The notes under the pieces were generated by a model that saw nothing but the letters and a program-made list of their open reading frames with translations, made no database searches and was not told where the DNA came from. 64,000 nt of DNA from Rhynchosporium graminicola (taxonomy: Eukaryota; Ascomycota; Leotiomycetes; Helotiales; Ploettnerulaceae), in the NCBI GenBank assembly GCA_900074885.1, contig FJUW01000006.1, forward strand, positions 684,512 to 748,511. The letters run 5' to 3'. The translations under genes were made by a program, and so were the position numbers. Below, in pieces: positions 22,422 through 33,966 of the stretch (positions within the stretch are counted from its first letter, which is position 1; each line of letters begins with the position of its first letter).

Positions 22422-25372
22422 TTTGCCAGTCAAATATAATGTAGCAAGAGAATTCACGTCGATTTTCCGGGCTTGACGTTTAATATCGATGTTGGCGAAT
22501 TTTCCAAAGTATAAGTACTTGTAGCAGAGAGATGCTTGGGCGTTGACCTTATCGTTAGACTCATATGGACTCAGCCTTGTATACGACAGCTGTGTACAAC
22601 CATCGGGGGAACAACAGACCTCTTATACATTTCAAAGTCATCTTACGGGCGGAAGAGAAGAAATTCAGAGAACCAAGCAATTACACTACACCTACATGGG
22701 TCACAGCATTCAAGTTTTCGTGCGCAATCATGCCAATCTCGCAATCGCATAGTAGCTCGGTAAATAGGTGGGCAGTGCCAAGTGTAGTAGGCACAACACC
22801 GGTGTATCTTTCCTCCAGCCCTACAAAAGTTTACTCCTGCGGATGCAAGAGGTGATTCAATATTTGTTCATTGTTAGTAATAATCCGGGTTCTGAAGCGA
22901 GATAGGGTTTACAAGACTCGATCTCGGACGAAATAAAGCAGTGCACGCTTCCTAATCAACAATTCTTTAAGTTCTGCTGATGAGCTTCTGGGGCTCCAGG
23001 ACATCTCGGTTTTGTTAGGCCGTGGCTCGGAATTGTCCATATTCAGATACTCTGGATATGTTGAGTACAGAACAAACTGAACCGCCAATGCGCCATTTCT
23101 TCTCGTGTTTATTACATCAAATAAATGACGTCGTCAAGCACCTAACACTGAAGAGCGAGAGTAAATAAAAAGAGACAAGAAGCAAAGCCCCCACCCCAAA
23201 ATGACCCCTCATAACGAGACAGGAGCTCAGCCACAATAACCCGTCAGAACGTGCCCCAGAGGTGCACTCCCTCCCGTTGCTCTAACTATCTCCAGTATAA
23301 TATTGTCACTTTCGCTTCTTTTAGTTGGGGCCTAAGCGAGTCCGAAAGCGGGGTCATGAATTAGCATCTCTCCGACGGAGGAAAAGGTGGGCCGGGATGG
23401 ATATAGAGCGTGTTCCTTTGACGAAACAGTGACCTTCGATAAAATCTCTGACTATTTCTCAGTACTTCCCTGAAACTTGATCAGTTTTTCCTATCTCTGT
23501 ATTTACGTCGAGGAAACAATATATTTACGTCCTCAGTTATATTGGAATTTGGCCTTCTCGCTGGACAAAGTCAGCCAGGTTCCGTTCCCTCTTTACGGGA
23601 AGAATGAACTAGCTGGAGCCAAAGCCAGAGCCAAGGTCCCTTGGCTCTTGGTCCTGTGACTTCTCAAGGAACGTTAAGTTGAGAGCGTCATTATCACCTC
23701 TTGGAGACTCATCGGCTTGTGAATTGGCTTTGGTTATTTATCATCTCGACGAACTTTTTCGGTCAGAAAAGAAAAAAATGCATATGTCATTCGTAACTCA
23801 TGTCGCTCTCTCATTTTTAACTGAAGTCATGCTCGCTCAAAAGTGATGGAATTCTAAAGGGCTCGCCAAGTTGATTATTTCTTACTTCCAGAAGTGAGCC
23901 ACTTCGACTCACTTGGAGTCACTTCTAGAACTGGTAGAATATTCATTCATGGGGATATTAGTTTCTCTCGGCATGCTAGAACAGCCGCCGTTTACGGAAC
24001 TACGGATATCCAGATCCATCGGCCGCGGAACGGAGGATAAGTATCAGCTCATAGCGAGGAGTACTCTGCATGTTCGTCTACAAGAGAGTATCATCTTGTG
24101 TTCACGTATTACAGTAATCACTCTCAATTCGTCCAATCAATAAGGCGGGAAAGTCACCGCATCACGCTTTGCACGGCGGTACAGCATGAAAAAGTCGCAT
24201 CAACTCCGTTTGGGGACGATTTCCTCCTGTACTTCGTATCGGCGATGGATTTCTTACTCTCCTCGCATTTTGGGACTATTCTCAGACTGTCGGCCTTGTA
24301 ATGATGGGAGGATTGAAGCTAGCTCACTGACACTTCGACCGAAACCATTGTAATATCTCAAAGTAATGCCTATACTTTTTTAAGGGTGTCTCATCAATCC
24401 ATCACATACGTGCGTAGTAAAATCGCACGCCTGGAAGTTTCGTTGGCAACACGGGTCGAGTGCTGCAGCTGCACTTCATCCCTCCGAATTTTTCAAGACC
24501 AAGCAACGTCTTCTTTCTATATCTTCTTTCTATGAATATGCCTGCAAGAAGGGTTTGAATCTACATCGCACGCATGCGGACTATCCAAGGAAATCTCAAA
24601 AAAAATGAATGCGCGTACGATGAGATTTCTCGAGAGCTTATTTTCGATTTCGTAACCCTTGGACTCGAAATTGGAAGAAAGCATTACGATTTCGCGTGAT
24701 ATCTCTCTATCGACACACAATTGGCTGGATAACTAGAAATCGAGCTCCAAAGGTTTCGGAGTTAGCATTTCGCGTATGTCTTCTCTTTCCTTTGATCATT
24801 ACCAAAATGGCTCCGAGATGCCTGTTCCTATAATCGACTATTGGACGTTCTGGATCTCTTTCGGGCAAGATACATCTCGGTAGGTATAGAAGACATATCA
24901 CCGTTGGCCGTCATTTGAACATGTTTCTCTGATCGAAATGTGGAACAGGGTCATAGAGTCATGGCGAGGTAAATAGAAAATCTAAAAAAAAAAACAGAAA
25001 ATAGAGCGACCAGAAACAAGTGGAAATAGGTTATAGTAGCTATAAAAGTCTCCTGGATAAAATTGATAAATCGAGAGCGTATCTTATATCATAAATCTGG
25101 CGGTTGTACAAGCACTTCCTGCATATCTCGCTAGTACTAGTAGTATATAAAAGGACGTTCGAGGATCAATTATCCCGAGATGAGATCTCGAACGCCGTAT
25201 CGTTATTATTAGTTTAAAGATTAATCAATTCGAGATAAATCTTCAAACTTTACATAACTCTTATGGATTCGGAGTAAATCCTATTCAAGATCGAATCCCA
25301 ATCTTGCATATACTCAGTTCAAGATCTCCCTCTTAATTTTAACTCCGCTTTCTACTTCATCTATCGCATCGA
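22422..25372. other. Intergenic, ~2.9 kb, no gene seen
   Basis: No open frame with recognisable motifs. The part from 24960 to 25360 is AT-rich with TATA-like words and a small inverted pair (gttcgaggatc / gagatctcgaac near 25156-25193). This looks like decayed non-coding DNA; 22430-22560 is the likely promoter of the DUF2306 gene. Confidence 0.55.
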
Positions 25373-28300
25373 TCAAAAAGGCGCAAAAGCCTGCCAGCCA
25401 TCATCAAAATCCTCTCGCACCAGCGGCAGTTGCAGCTCGTCCTCAACATCATCATCATCCTCATCATCACTCTCAATCCCCCCATGCACCTCATTCAAAT
25501 GACTCACCGTCTCTTCAGGACCCTCAAACCCCATCCCGCACACCCAACAGAAATGCTGTCCACAGCCACAGGTCATATGATTACAACCCCCCGTCTTCTC
25601 TAAAGCCTGTCTACAACTGGGACAGCGCTTGACACCTAACTCCTTACTGTTCTTCAGCAGAGCGTCGGTTCCGTCTATGACATCGGCATATTCGGCGCAG
25701 GTGAGGAGTGGATGATGGTAGCCGCAGAGCGTGTCGAAGGTGTGGAGGCAGGAGGAGCAGGTTGTGAGTGTTGGTGTGGTGATGATAGTCGTGGTCGATG
25801 AGCGGCGATAGATGGTCGAGCAGTCGATGGTGCGACAGAAGGCGAAGAGGGCAGGGTGAGTGCGGACGTTGAAGTCGAAGGAGAGCTGGAGGACGTGCTC
25901 GAATTCGACGGCGGTGAGGTGCGAAGCGAGCAGAGAGAGGTTGATGAGGTGCGTGCATGGGATGCCGGTGGTCGTTGTGCCGGAACAACTGATGGGGAGG
26001 AGATGCTCGCTGGCTATGGGGGCGGCGCAGAGGTCATGAAAGCAGGACAGGCAGTAGGTGTGCCCGCAATCGAGGTGGATGGCAGCCTCTTCTGGGGTGC
26101 CCCAGCAGATTGGGCATTCTCCAGCTTGAGGAGCAGATGAGGGATTCAGCAACAGGCGAGCCTGTAAAAGAATTAGTACGTGAATGTTTGAATAGGTTGT
26201 AGTATCTGCTTACTTTGCTGATGTCCGCAACTGATCCAAGAAGCTTGACCATGGTAGAGCCACCTGATACAACCAAGCGAAGTTTTTCTCCGAAGACTGG
26301 CTTCAAGACCTCAAGAGTCTCGGAAATGCTCTTGTTTTTCGCAAGTCGCTGCTAAGGTCAGATCTTTTCTTTAGCCTGGATAGAGCTCACTTACAATGGT
26401 ATAAGCATTCTCGACTTTCAGATCAGCAATCTTTGCCTTCAAAAGATCGCCAGCACGACGACGATGCTGATCAGTGCCTCCATAGAGTATAAGATGGCCC
26501 TGGGCTACCGATCGAAGGACGTAGACCTTGCAGGTAGAAGACACCCAATGAAGATACTTTCTGAAAGAATTATTAGCAATCATAACACAAAAGCTCACAA
26601 TAGATAAGATCATAACTCTGGGACATGATAGCAAGGGAATAGAAAACTCACCCTGCATCCTCCGAGATACCAAACCATTTATCCCAAACCGGAACGCCGC
26701 TTTCGTAGACTACAGTGCCTACCAACAGCTTTTCGATCTCAATCTTAAACTTCGCAAGTTCTGCAACAGCGTGCTCGCCAGCATCCGAGAATCGAACCAT
26801 TGTATGTCCCTTCCCATGTTGCTTCCGGATTTGCACTCTATCCCTCCCATTCTTCTGCATTTCAACACACAGTGCTTGTAGCTTGGTGTCGAGAGCAGAA
26901 GCGATCTTATCCAAGATATTGACTTTCATCGAGACCTCATTCTCAATAGTAAGTTTCTTAGAAGCGGGGAAATCGACTGGGAATCTATCCTTGAGGGTCG
27001 ATACAGCCTAGGGCCATCAATTAGTATGCATATCTTAACATAAGAGGATCTGATCAAGAGTGCTTACAGTCATTGCATCTCCAGGATTACAGAATATCGC
27101 ATTGACCATGAGCCTACCACCATTCGTGCTTTCAGCCGAGGAGAAGGAATCTAGCGGTCCAATGCTACGCAAAAGTCCTTCAATAGTAGTGACACAACTA
27201 GCATCATCCAAAGTTGTTCCACTACCTACGTGCACCATCTTGATCTTCTTCGGTACTGGATATCCTGCGTTCGCGAGAGTCTCTTTGACCCAAGAGACAT
27301 TCGTGTTAGTATCGAGGTTGTTGAGTGAGAAGGATCGTAGGTGGCGAGTTCGTTCGTATGGACTGGGTCGTGTTGCGATGCATTTGACGGCTTGTCCGGA
27401 AGGGGTGAGGAGATGCGAAATGGTGTTGGAGAGGGATTCGAGACCAGGAGTGCTGGACGGGTATTCGATAAATCCCATGCTGCCGTTTTTGGTCCAGCTA
27501 CACTTCACGCCACCGAGCTGCACCCATTGAAAGGGCTTGGGAAGGTTGATGAGGAGGCTCATTGTCCTAGATCTCGTCAGCCAGCTTTCTTTTGATATTT
27601 GGACGGCTCTTGAAGTTTAGAGCCTTACAGTTTGCTATTCAGCCCACTTCCGGCGAACTTCTCCAAAACGAGCTGCGCTATAGCTGGATCATCGAATCTA
27701 GGTATATTAGCGAAGATCTGGTCAACAAAGAAGAAGGATTGAAGGCTTACCTAATAGTAGCGATAATCCCAAGTTCGCTCTGATTCATCTGAATCGATGC
27801 AACAGGGAAATTAATACCAAGGACATCAAACACTGTCTGGACATTCGCCGGAGAAGCATCACTCAAACCCTTGATCTAAACTGGTCAGATTTGCGTCTTT
27901 TAAATTTCTCGGGTCAGAAGGAAGTGCAAAGTTACCTGGATACTTGAGCTATCGCTAGTCAATCTGACTTGGAGGACCTCTGCTCCAGGACCATAGTGTA
28001 CAGTTGCGCCGTGGTATTCTCTGCGCAAAAGAGGGGAGAACTCGGGAGCCGTGGCTTGGAGGGCATTGGCGGGAATGAACGCCGTAGCATTGACATTTAA
28101 GCCAGCAATGCGAGATACAGTACATCGAACACCTGGAGAATCCATTATCAAGGGCTTTGTGATTTGTGGAACGTTGTTGGAAGCTTCAAAGATCTAGTGA
28201 TACGAGTTAACCATATATAGCCGGGTCTCGCGTCAACGTGAAGGAAGAGACAGGATAGATAGGAGATGGACTGGAGGGGCGCGTACCTTTGAGTTCGAGT

Positions 28301-28455
28301 TTGACAAGATTTCGCAAACGAATACTACTGGTATTATCGATCAAGAGGATATCAGTCTTTGCAAAGAAGAGATCTGTCAGTTGTTCGCGACAAGAGACAA
28401 AGGTCGAAATTCAAGTTGAAGTTGTCGTTGAAGTTGCTGCAGATTCTCGACATTA
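25373..28455 (-). CDS. RING-IBR-RING (RBR) E3 ubiquitin ligase; 5' end uncertain
   Basis: Eight exons join cleanly on the minus strand: 28193-27936, 27875-27751, 27697-27629, 27566-27068, 27007-26652, 26560-26395, 26348-26214 and 26161-25373. At least one further exon ends at 28287; an ATG at 28455 is a possible start through an intron with a weak donor. The last exon holds RING1 (CPICWGTPEE...CGHTYCLSC), an IBR with spaced Cys, and RING2 CPSCRQALEKTGGCNHMTC, whose GGC supplies the catalytic cysteine of RBR ligases. It ends with an acidic tail. The ~550 preceding residues have at least two KH-like or alpha/beta modules and resemble the C-terminal parts of DEAH11/12-type helicase-RBR proteins, but no helicase domain is present and the upstream gap is too short for one. 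It should transfer ubiquitin through a thioester intermediate; the substrate is unknown. Confidence 0.82.
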
Positions 28456-29386
28456 TTATCAGATTCGAAGAAGGTGCGAGACAAGGGCAGACAATAGGTA
28501 AGGCAAGGTAATGTTATTGCCTCGGTCGCTAAGCGAGCACGGCGCCGCCGACACCTTAATAGGTGAAGCTCCATTCTTCCAATAGATCGGTTGAATCAAT
28601 ATGGTTGGAAGCTAGTAATGACAATATGTAGGCTTAGATATATTTATTATAGAGGTGAACAGAAGAATGAACCGCCCAGCTGCGGTGGACAGAGCTTTTT
28701 TATATATGATAGTTAGAATGTGTGTTTATTATTCTGTTTAGCACAGTAAATATAAACAAGCATCCTGGATCGAATCCAAGGTAGCCCTGACTACATGAAG
28801 CAAGCAAGCAAGCAAGCAATATGACGAAAGTATAGAGTTTGACTGAGCCGGGAAGTAGAACAGATAGCTACTATAAATAAAATAACACGTCTTTACTTCA
28901 GGATGTAGGTTCAATCACTCGTTCAATGTAACAAGTAGCCAGGCCTAAGCACTAAGATTGAATAGAACAAAGCAACAAATAACAACACAGCGGGCCTATG
29001 CTTAGCTTGTTACGACTTTTACGAAGAGGTGCAGATATTACAACGCAAGTCAAAAGTCAAAGCAACAGGTAGGAGAACCAGTAGTAGCAACGCAGTCAAA
29101 TATATTTGCCATTGTAAAGCATGTACGGCGATAGGCAAGCAAGTGCGGAGTTAAAGCAACAAGGAAACGAAAACCAGAACGATCTACGTTTGTCCACAAC
29201 TTAAGCTCACTGAGCTAGAACACATTAATGTATATTTTGTACACTGATATCTACCATGTCGAAGCCTTCTGTAGGCATCCAAAATATCATACAAATCGTC
29301 CATCTTTTATGCGCCAGCATGGCGTGTCGATCTAGCTTTTCCCAGCGATACAGTTCTCTCCTCATATGCACTTGCAAAAAGCATCT
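28456..29386. other. Intergenic with a CAAG microsatellite
   Basis: Between the RBR gene start and the 3' end of the Mtf1-like gene. A (CAAG)n tract lies at 28798-28819. A B-box-like word (ggatcgaatcc, 28767) has no matching cloverleaf. No gene seen. Confidence 0.6.
28798..28819. repeat. (CAAG)n microsatellite
   Basis: About five tandem copies of the four-base unit caag in non-coding DNA. Confidence 0.9.
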
Positions 29387-31742
29387 TTAGATAGACCTAT
29401 ACATGTCCTCCTGATCATACGTTGCACCAACACCCGTATCATGCGTAGCACCCCCCATAATACTCAAGATCTCGAATTGGCTCGGCCTGAAAGGCCATCT
29501 CGCCCACGCCTCGACCATCTCAACAAACATCTCATCCGTCAAACACCTTACCGTCATCTCATCCAAATCAGGGTTTCCCCCCTTCAATGGATCTCTCAAC
29601 GACGGACACTCTTTGACGAGCCATTCATGAGCCCCGGGAAGTAAGTTTGCAAGACCTTCGTTGACGGATTGGACCCAGCGCACGTAGAAAACCGTGAGAA
29701 TATATTCGAGAATATCGTAGTTATTAGTTTTGCGGAGGACGGGATGTAGGCGTTTGGGTTGGATGTCGATGAGACACATTGGTTTAGCAGGGAAGAACTC
29801 TTTCGCATCGAGACGCAGAGGTTCCATTTCACGACGGTCCCAGGCAAGGAGAGATTTCGGCGTATTGAAAGTGATGCGAGATTCGCAGTTTAAAAGCATG
29901 GGTTTTTGATAGGAGTCTTTGATTGTTTTGTCGGCTTCTTCTTGCCACCGTCTGCGTCGCTCTTTGTATTCTGCCAACTTGGCGATTTTACTAGGGTCAT
30001 TATCGGGCAGACGCCATGCTGATCTCAGAATTTCGAAGGTAGCCTCGAATTCCTCGGTGAAGTGTGTGAACCTGCGCTCTGCCGCAAACCTGGGAGTTTT
30101 TTTCCGCGTAGCCGGGGTTTTCTCGATTACGGGACTTCCCTGCTGTGTGTTCTCAGCGCCTTTAAGAGTTTGCAACGCTACGCTTTCTCGTCCTTCAGGT
30201 ACTTTGATGCCTTTATTTTCCATTTTCCGAAGTGTGGCCTGCAGAGAGCGTATATCGATGGACTGTTCTCGATCACGAGCGGACGAGCTTATGGTACTGG
30301 AGGCCACTTCTGTGATTTCCTCACAAACGAGATCGGCTTCCATAGCTGGCTTTCTACGTTGGTTGATCGATTTTGGAACGAAGTGGTGGCGCTCCTCGTC
30401 GTTCATCCAGATGAGCATTCGAGCTCGGCCGTACTTCTGGACCAGAGTCTGGGCTTTGATCGCGCCTATTAGTTGGTACATGACCATTTGGGCCAGGGAG
30501 GGAAAGCCTCTGTAATTCTTCCGAGGATAATAGCCAAGATTTGCTACGATGAGTAGGGTGTCGTTGCGTTCTTCTAGGCGAGGATCCTCTCTTTCCCATG
30601 CAGTCTGATGTGGAAGGTATTCTTTGGAGAGTACTGCTTCCAGATGATTCCAAACGAGTCCGGATTGTGGGACCAACCTGTACGTAGAACCTGGAGCGGA
30701 GAGCAGAGGTTCGAGCAATTGTCCAAATTGCTTAGTATCTGGCTCAAGTAGGATATGTGTACGGGGTTTGAGCATGTCATGGAGCTTGGCCGACCATACC
30801 CCAGCGCCAGGATTGATATCGATGATATCACATCCTATATGCTTCTGGAGGGAGGGTCCTAAGCGGTCAAGTATTACGTCTGCAATGATGTGTTAATGCG
30901 CGACAAAAACTTCTTCTTTGGTGTTACTTACCACACGCTGCTTCACTAACGATATTCATCCTCTTTCGGTCCCCTGACTTTTGACTAAGCCCTTTGACAC
31001 GAGCTCCTATTGTATTTACCCGCGTCAGATAGCGCCTGACGTCGTCCCGTGGACTCAAGCCTGGTTTGTTATAAAAATCTGAGCCTAATTTGTCTTGCGC
31101 TCTCTTGTATGTGGTGTTTGTCACGGGCAGACCATCTTCTCCCAGCTTCAGAACTTTCTTCCGGGGCACTCTCTTCTTCTTAATGATCTCGCTCTCTTCC
31201 TTGTACTCCGTCGGTTGCTTTTCGATAGGCAGACCATCCTCTAGCTTCAGAACTTTCTTCCGGGGCACTCTCCTCTTCTTAATGATCCCACCATTTTCGT
31301 CGTACTCTACCAGTTGCTTTTCGATAGGCAGACCATCTTCTAGCTTCAGAACTTTCTTTCGGGGCACTCTCCTCTTCTTAATGATCCCACCATTTTCGTC
31401 GTATTCCGTAGGTCGCTTTCCGATAGGCAGACCATCTGCCCCTATCTTTTCCGGCGGAGGCTTGTTCTCCTTCCTCCGTGCCTTGAGTTTTGCACTTCTC
31501 AAGATATCCGCCACAGCATCATCGAAGATTGAATCGTTGTACCCGTCGGTTGTGCCCTGGTTTGCATTCTCAGATCCCGGCGGAGGCGATTTGGAACTTG
31601 TATTCAGGTTCGAGTCTGCAGGATTGTCGGAAGAACGAAGTATTGCTGTGGTACGAAATGAGGTTGACAATATCTTGGAGATGCATAGAGGAACTTTTCT
31701 ACTTGTCGTAAATAATCGAAACATCAATGAATGACGGATCAT
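29387..31742 (-). CDS. Mitochondrial transcription factor/rRNA methyltransferase-fold protein, Mtf1-like
   Basis: Two exons on the minus strand (31742-30932 and 30879-29387) give 767 residues. The N terminus is basic, hydroxylated and acid-poor (MIRHSLMFRLFTTSRK), a good mitochondrial presequence. Residues ~100-210 hold three near-identical 33-residue repeats (DGLPIxK...EYDENGGIIKKRR). Splicing joins AAC to DVILDRLGPSLQKH, then the SAM-fold motif DIIDINPGAGVWSAKLHDML follows, as in fungal Mtf1-like proteins related to KsgA/Dim1 dimethyltransferases. The Asn-Pro-Gly-Ala-Gly replaces the usual ExGxGxG loop. A second motif, LLIVANLGYYP, matches the NxPY-type region without the catalytic set. Likely role: mitochondrial promoter recognition with the phage-type RNA polymerase, or ribosome assembly. 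It is head-to-head with the AMSH gene across ~500 bases. Confidence 0.82.
31125..31436 (-). repeat. 99-base tandem repeats within the Mtf1-like gene
   Basis: The plus-strand word gataggcagaccatc recurs at 31224, 31323 and 31422, exactly 99 bases apart, with a diverged fourth copy near 31130. Each unit encodes 33 residues ending in a Lys/Arg block (IIKKRRVPRKKVLKL). The neighbouring units are almost identical at DNA level, pointing to recent in-frame expansion. Confidence 0.93.
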
Positions 31743-32258
31743 GAGGGTAATGATCAGGTGAGAAGATCATGAAGTGGAGCAGGGCATATCATATATAATC
31801 GCAAATGAATTAAGGAAAGTCGGTAGGAAATGGCGTTGATAGTAGAACCGCAAGGATTTTCCCGAGGCTGCGGCAAGAACAAATGGTCAAGGCTGATAGA
31901 CGTCCAACATGCTACCGACAAGACGCGGTACGGATGGCGGAGCGGAAACGGAAATGCTGGGCGAGGTGATCTAGACCGTCGGAGCGGGACCGACATAATT
32001 CCACTCCCGAGATTCTGCCTTCATACGCCGCCTTTAGGTACCCAGACAGCTCCATCCGGGTTTCGCAGTGATGAAGCCCAAACCACGAAACATGATCACA
32101 GGCAAGGACCACTTACGCTTATCTTTCCCCCTCCACGAGACAGGATTCCGGACAGAAACAGTGTTTTAGTTCAGCATTTCGATTTCGAGATATCTGCAGT
32201 AGACGGTCGACTGCAAATAAGTCCAGCTGCTGAAACGAAACGAGGAGGGGCAGCAGTC
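31743..32258. promoter_or_regulatory. Divergent promoter region between Mtf1-like and AMSH genes
   Basis: A 516-base head-to-head gap must contain both promoters. The frame of the AMSH gene is open back to an ATG at 31830, but AMSH similarity begins only at 32259, so I treat the gap as leader. No TATA box close to either start is evident. Confidence 0.5.
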
Positions 32259-33966
32259 ATGGCGGGGTCATCATTTCAAGTCTCGAAACCTATGAATGTC
32301 AAAGAGATCGTAGCAAAGGCCCAGGACTTCGAATTCAGTCCCTATATTGCTATGAAGGTATGGCTTCGTTCTGCGGATACCCTTCTGCGAGAAGTAAGTC
32401 GTCTCTTTGTCAATCAATGCGGCGGCACCTTGACAGATGTTCACATGTATTAGGCTCAGATATACCAAGAAGAAGGAAATGATCAACAAGCCTACCTCCT
32501 CCTCATGCGATATGCCACTCTCGTTACAGAAAAGCTCCCTCTCCATCCGGCCGCGAGAAGTCCAGAGAACCGCGAGGGAATGAAAGCGACGGCAAAGCAG
32601 ATACCGATTGTCATACACAATCTAGAGGTATTGAAGCCTCGCATCAATGCACGATATGCGGCATGGGAGAAGAACATGGAACGCAGGAGGGAAGTCAGCG
32701 TTTTCGCGGGCCACGAGAGATCTAGATCGGATGTTGCTGCGGCTTCAGATCCAGCCGTGGCGGGAAACACTACTACTCTTGCAGCGGCAGATCATAGCCA
32801 GCTGGCTGTGAAACTAGCGCATAAAGAAATTAAAAGACGAGACGCAGCGAGGAGAGCTACAAGACAAGCTGGGGTCTCAGAGCAGGAAGAACAGGAAAGG
32901 CGAACTGCTGGATTGTGGGACGATTGGGAGTCGGCACTTTCCAAGGATCGGTTTAAAGAAGAAGACGAGATGCGAAGAACCATGGAGTCTACGAGACGAA
33001 GGATGGATGGCGCACACGATGGGCAAGATACATCCAGGAGGCAATCGAGCCTGAGATCGACGCCAATAGTTCCACTGGGAAGTGGCAATAGTGAATACAG
33101 ATACCCCTCAGTCGCAAAGTCCCAGCCTCTAGAATACGACAACAACTTCGATTCCCGCTCATCTTTACCTACAATTCCAAACCTTCCACCCAAGCCACCC
33201 AAACAAAGCGCATCCAGCGACTTATACCAGCTACAACCACCTCCCCTGCCCTCAAAGTCCATCCTTGATCCTCCGCCAGTCGACATGGCCAAAGCCAACC
33301 CCAATTTGAACTTCACCTTCCGTCCCTCGGCCTACTTAGAAAGCGGCGAACCACTCCGCACCGTCTTCCTTCCCCCAACACTCCGCAACGAGTTCCTCAG
33401 ACACGCCGAGCCCAATACGCGCAATAACCTCGAAACCTGCGGTATGCTGTGCGGTACCTTGATCTCAAACGCTCTATTCATACAACGCGTTGTCATTCCC
33501 GAGCAGAAGAGCACGAGCGATACATGCGAGACCGTAAACGAGAGCACATTATTTGACTACGTTACGAGCGAGGACATGATGCTGCTCGGATGGATCCATA
33601 CGCATCCTACGCAGAGTTGCTTTATGTCCAGTGTGGACTTGCATACACATTTTGGATATCAAACAATGTTCAAGGAGAGTATTGCGATCGTGTGTGCGCC
33701 GAGCAAGAATCCATCGTGAGTAAATCCCCTACTTTCCCATGTTTGTTCTGCGTTTCTGGGGTTTTAAAGGAAAGACGCTGATAAGTGATAGATGGGGTGT
33801 ATTCAGACTTACAGATCCGCCTGGCAAACAAGCGATCGCACAATGTAAACAATCTTCTCTCTTTCATCCACATGCTGAGACGAATATCTACACGGATGCG
33901 CTAAGACCGGGTCATGTTTTTGAGGCTGAGGGGCTGGAATTCTCGATTGTGGATCTGAGAACTTGA
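32259..33966 (+). CDS. AMSH-type JAMM deubiquitinase (STAM-binding protein-like, Sst2)
   Basis: Three exons (32259-32393, 32454-33715, 33792-33966) give 523 residues. The N-terminal ~120 residues are an alpha-helical USP8/AMSH dimerisation-MIT-like domain (EAQIYQEEGNDQQAYLLLMR). A charged coiled coil and a proline-rich linker follow (LPPKPPKQS, PPPLPSK), which could bind SH3 domains of ESCRT adaptors. The C-terminal JAMM domain has ETCGMLCG, then GWIHTHPTQSCFMSSVD with His427, His429 and Asp440 in the exact HxH-x10-D spacing, and LHTHFGYQ. AMSH proteins are zinc peptidases that cut Lys63-linked ubiquitin chains on endosomes. All catalytic residues are present. The ATG at 32259 matches the family start; an in-frame ATG at 31830 would add 143 unrelated residues. 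Confidence 0.93.

Noticed and set aside
28760..28790. B-box-like ggatcgaatcc suggesting a tRNA
   Set aside because: No acceptor, D or anticodon stem can be paired around it.
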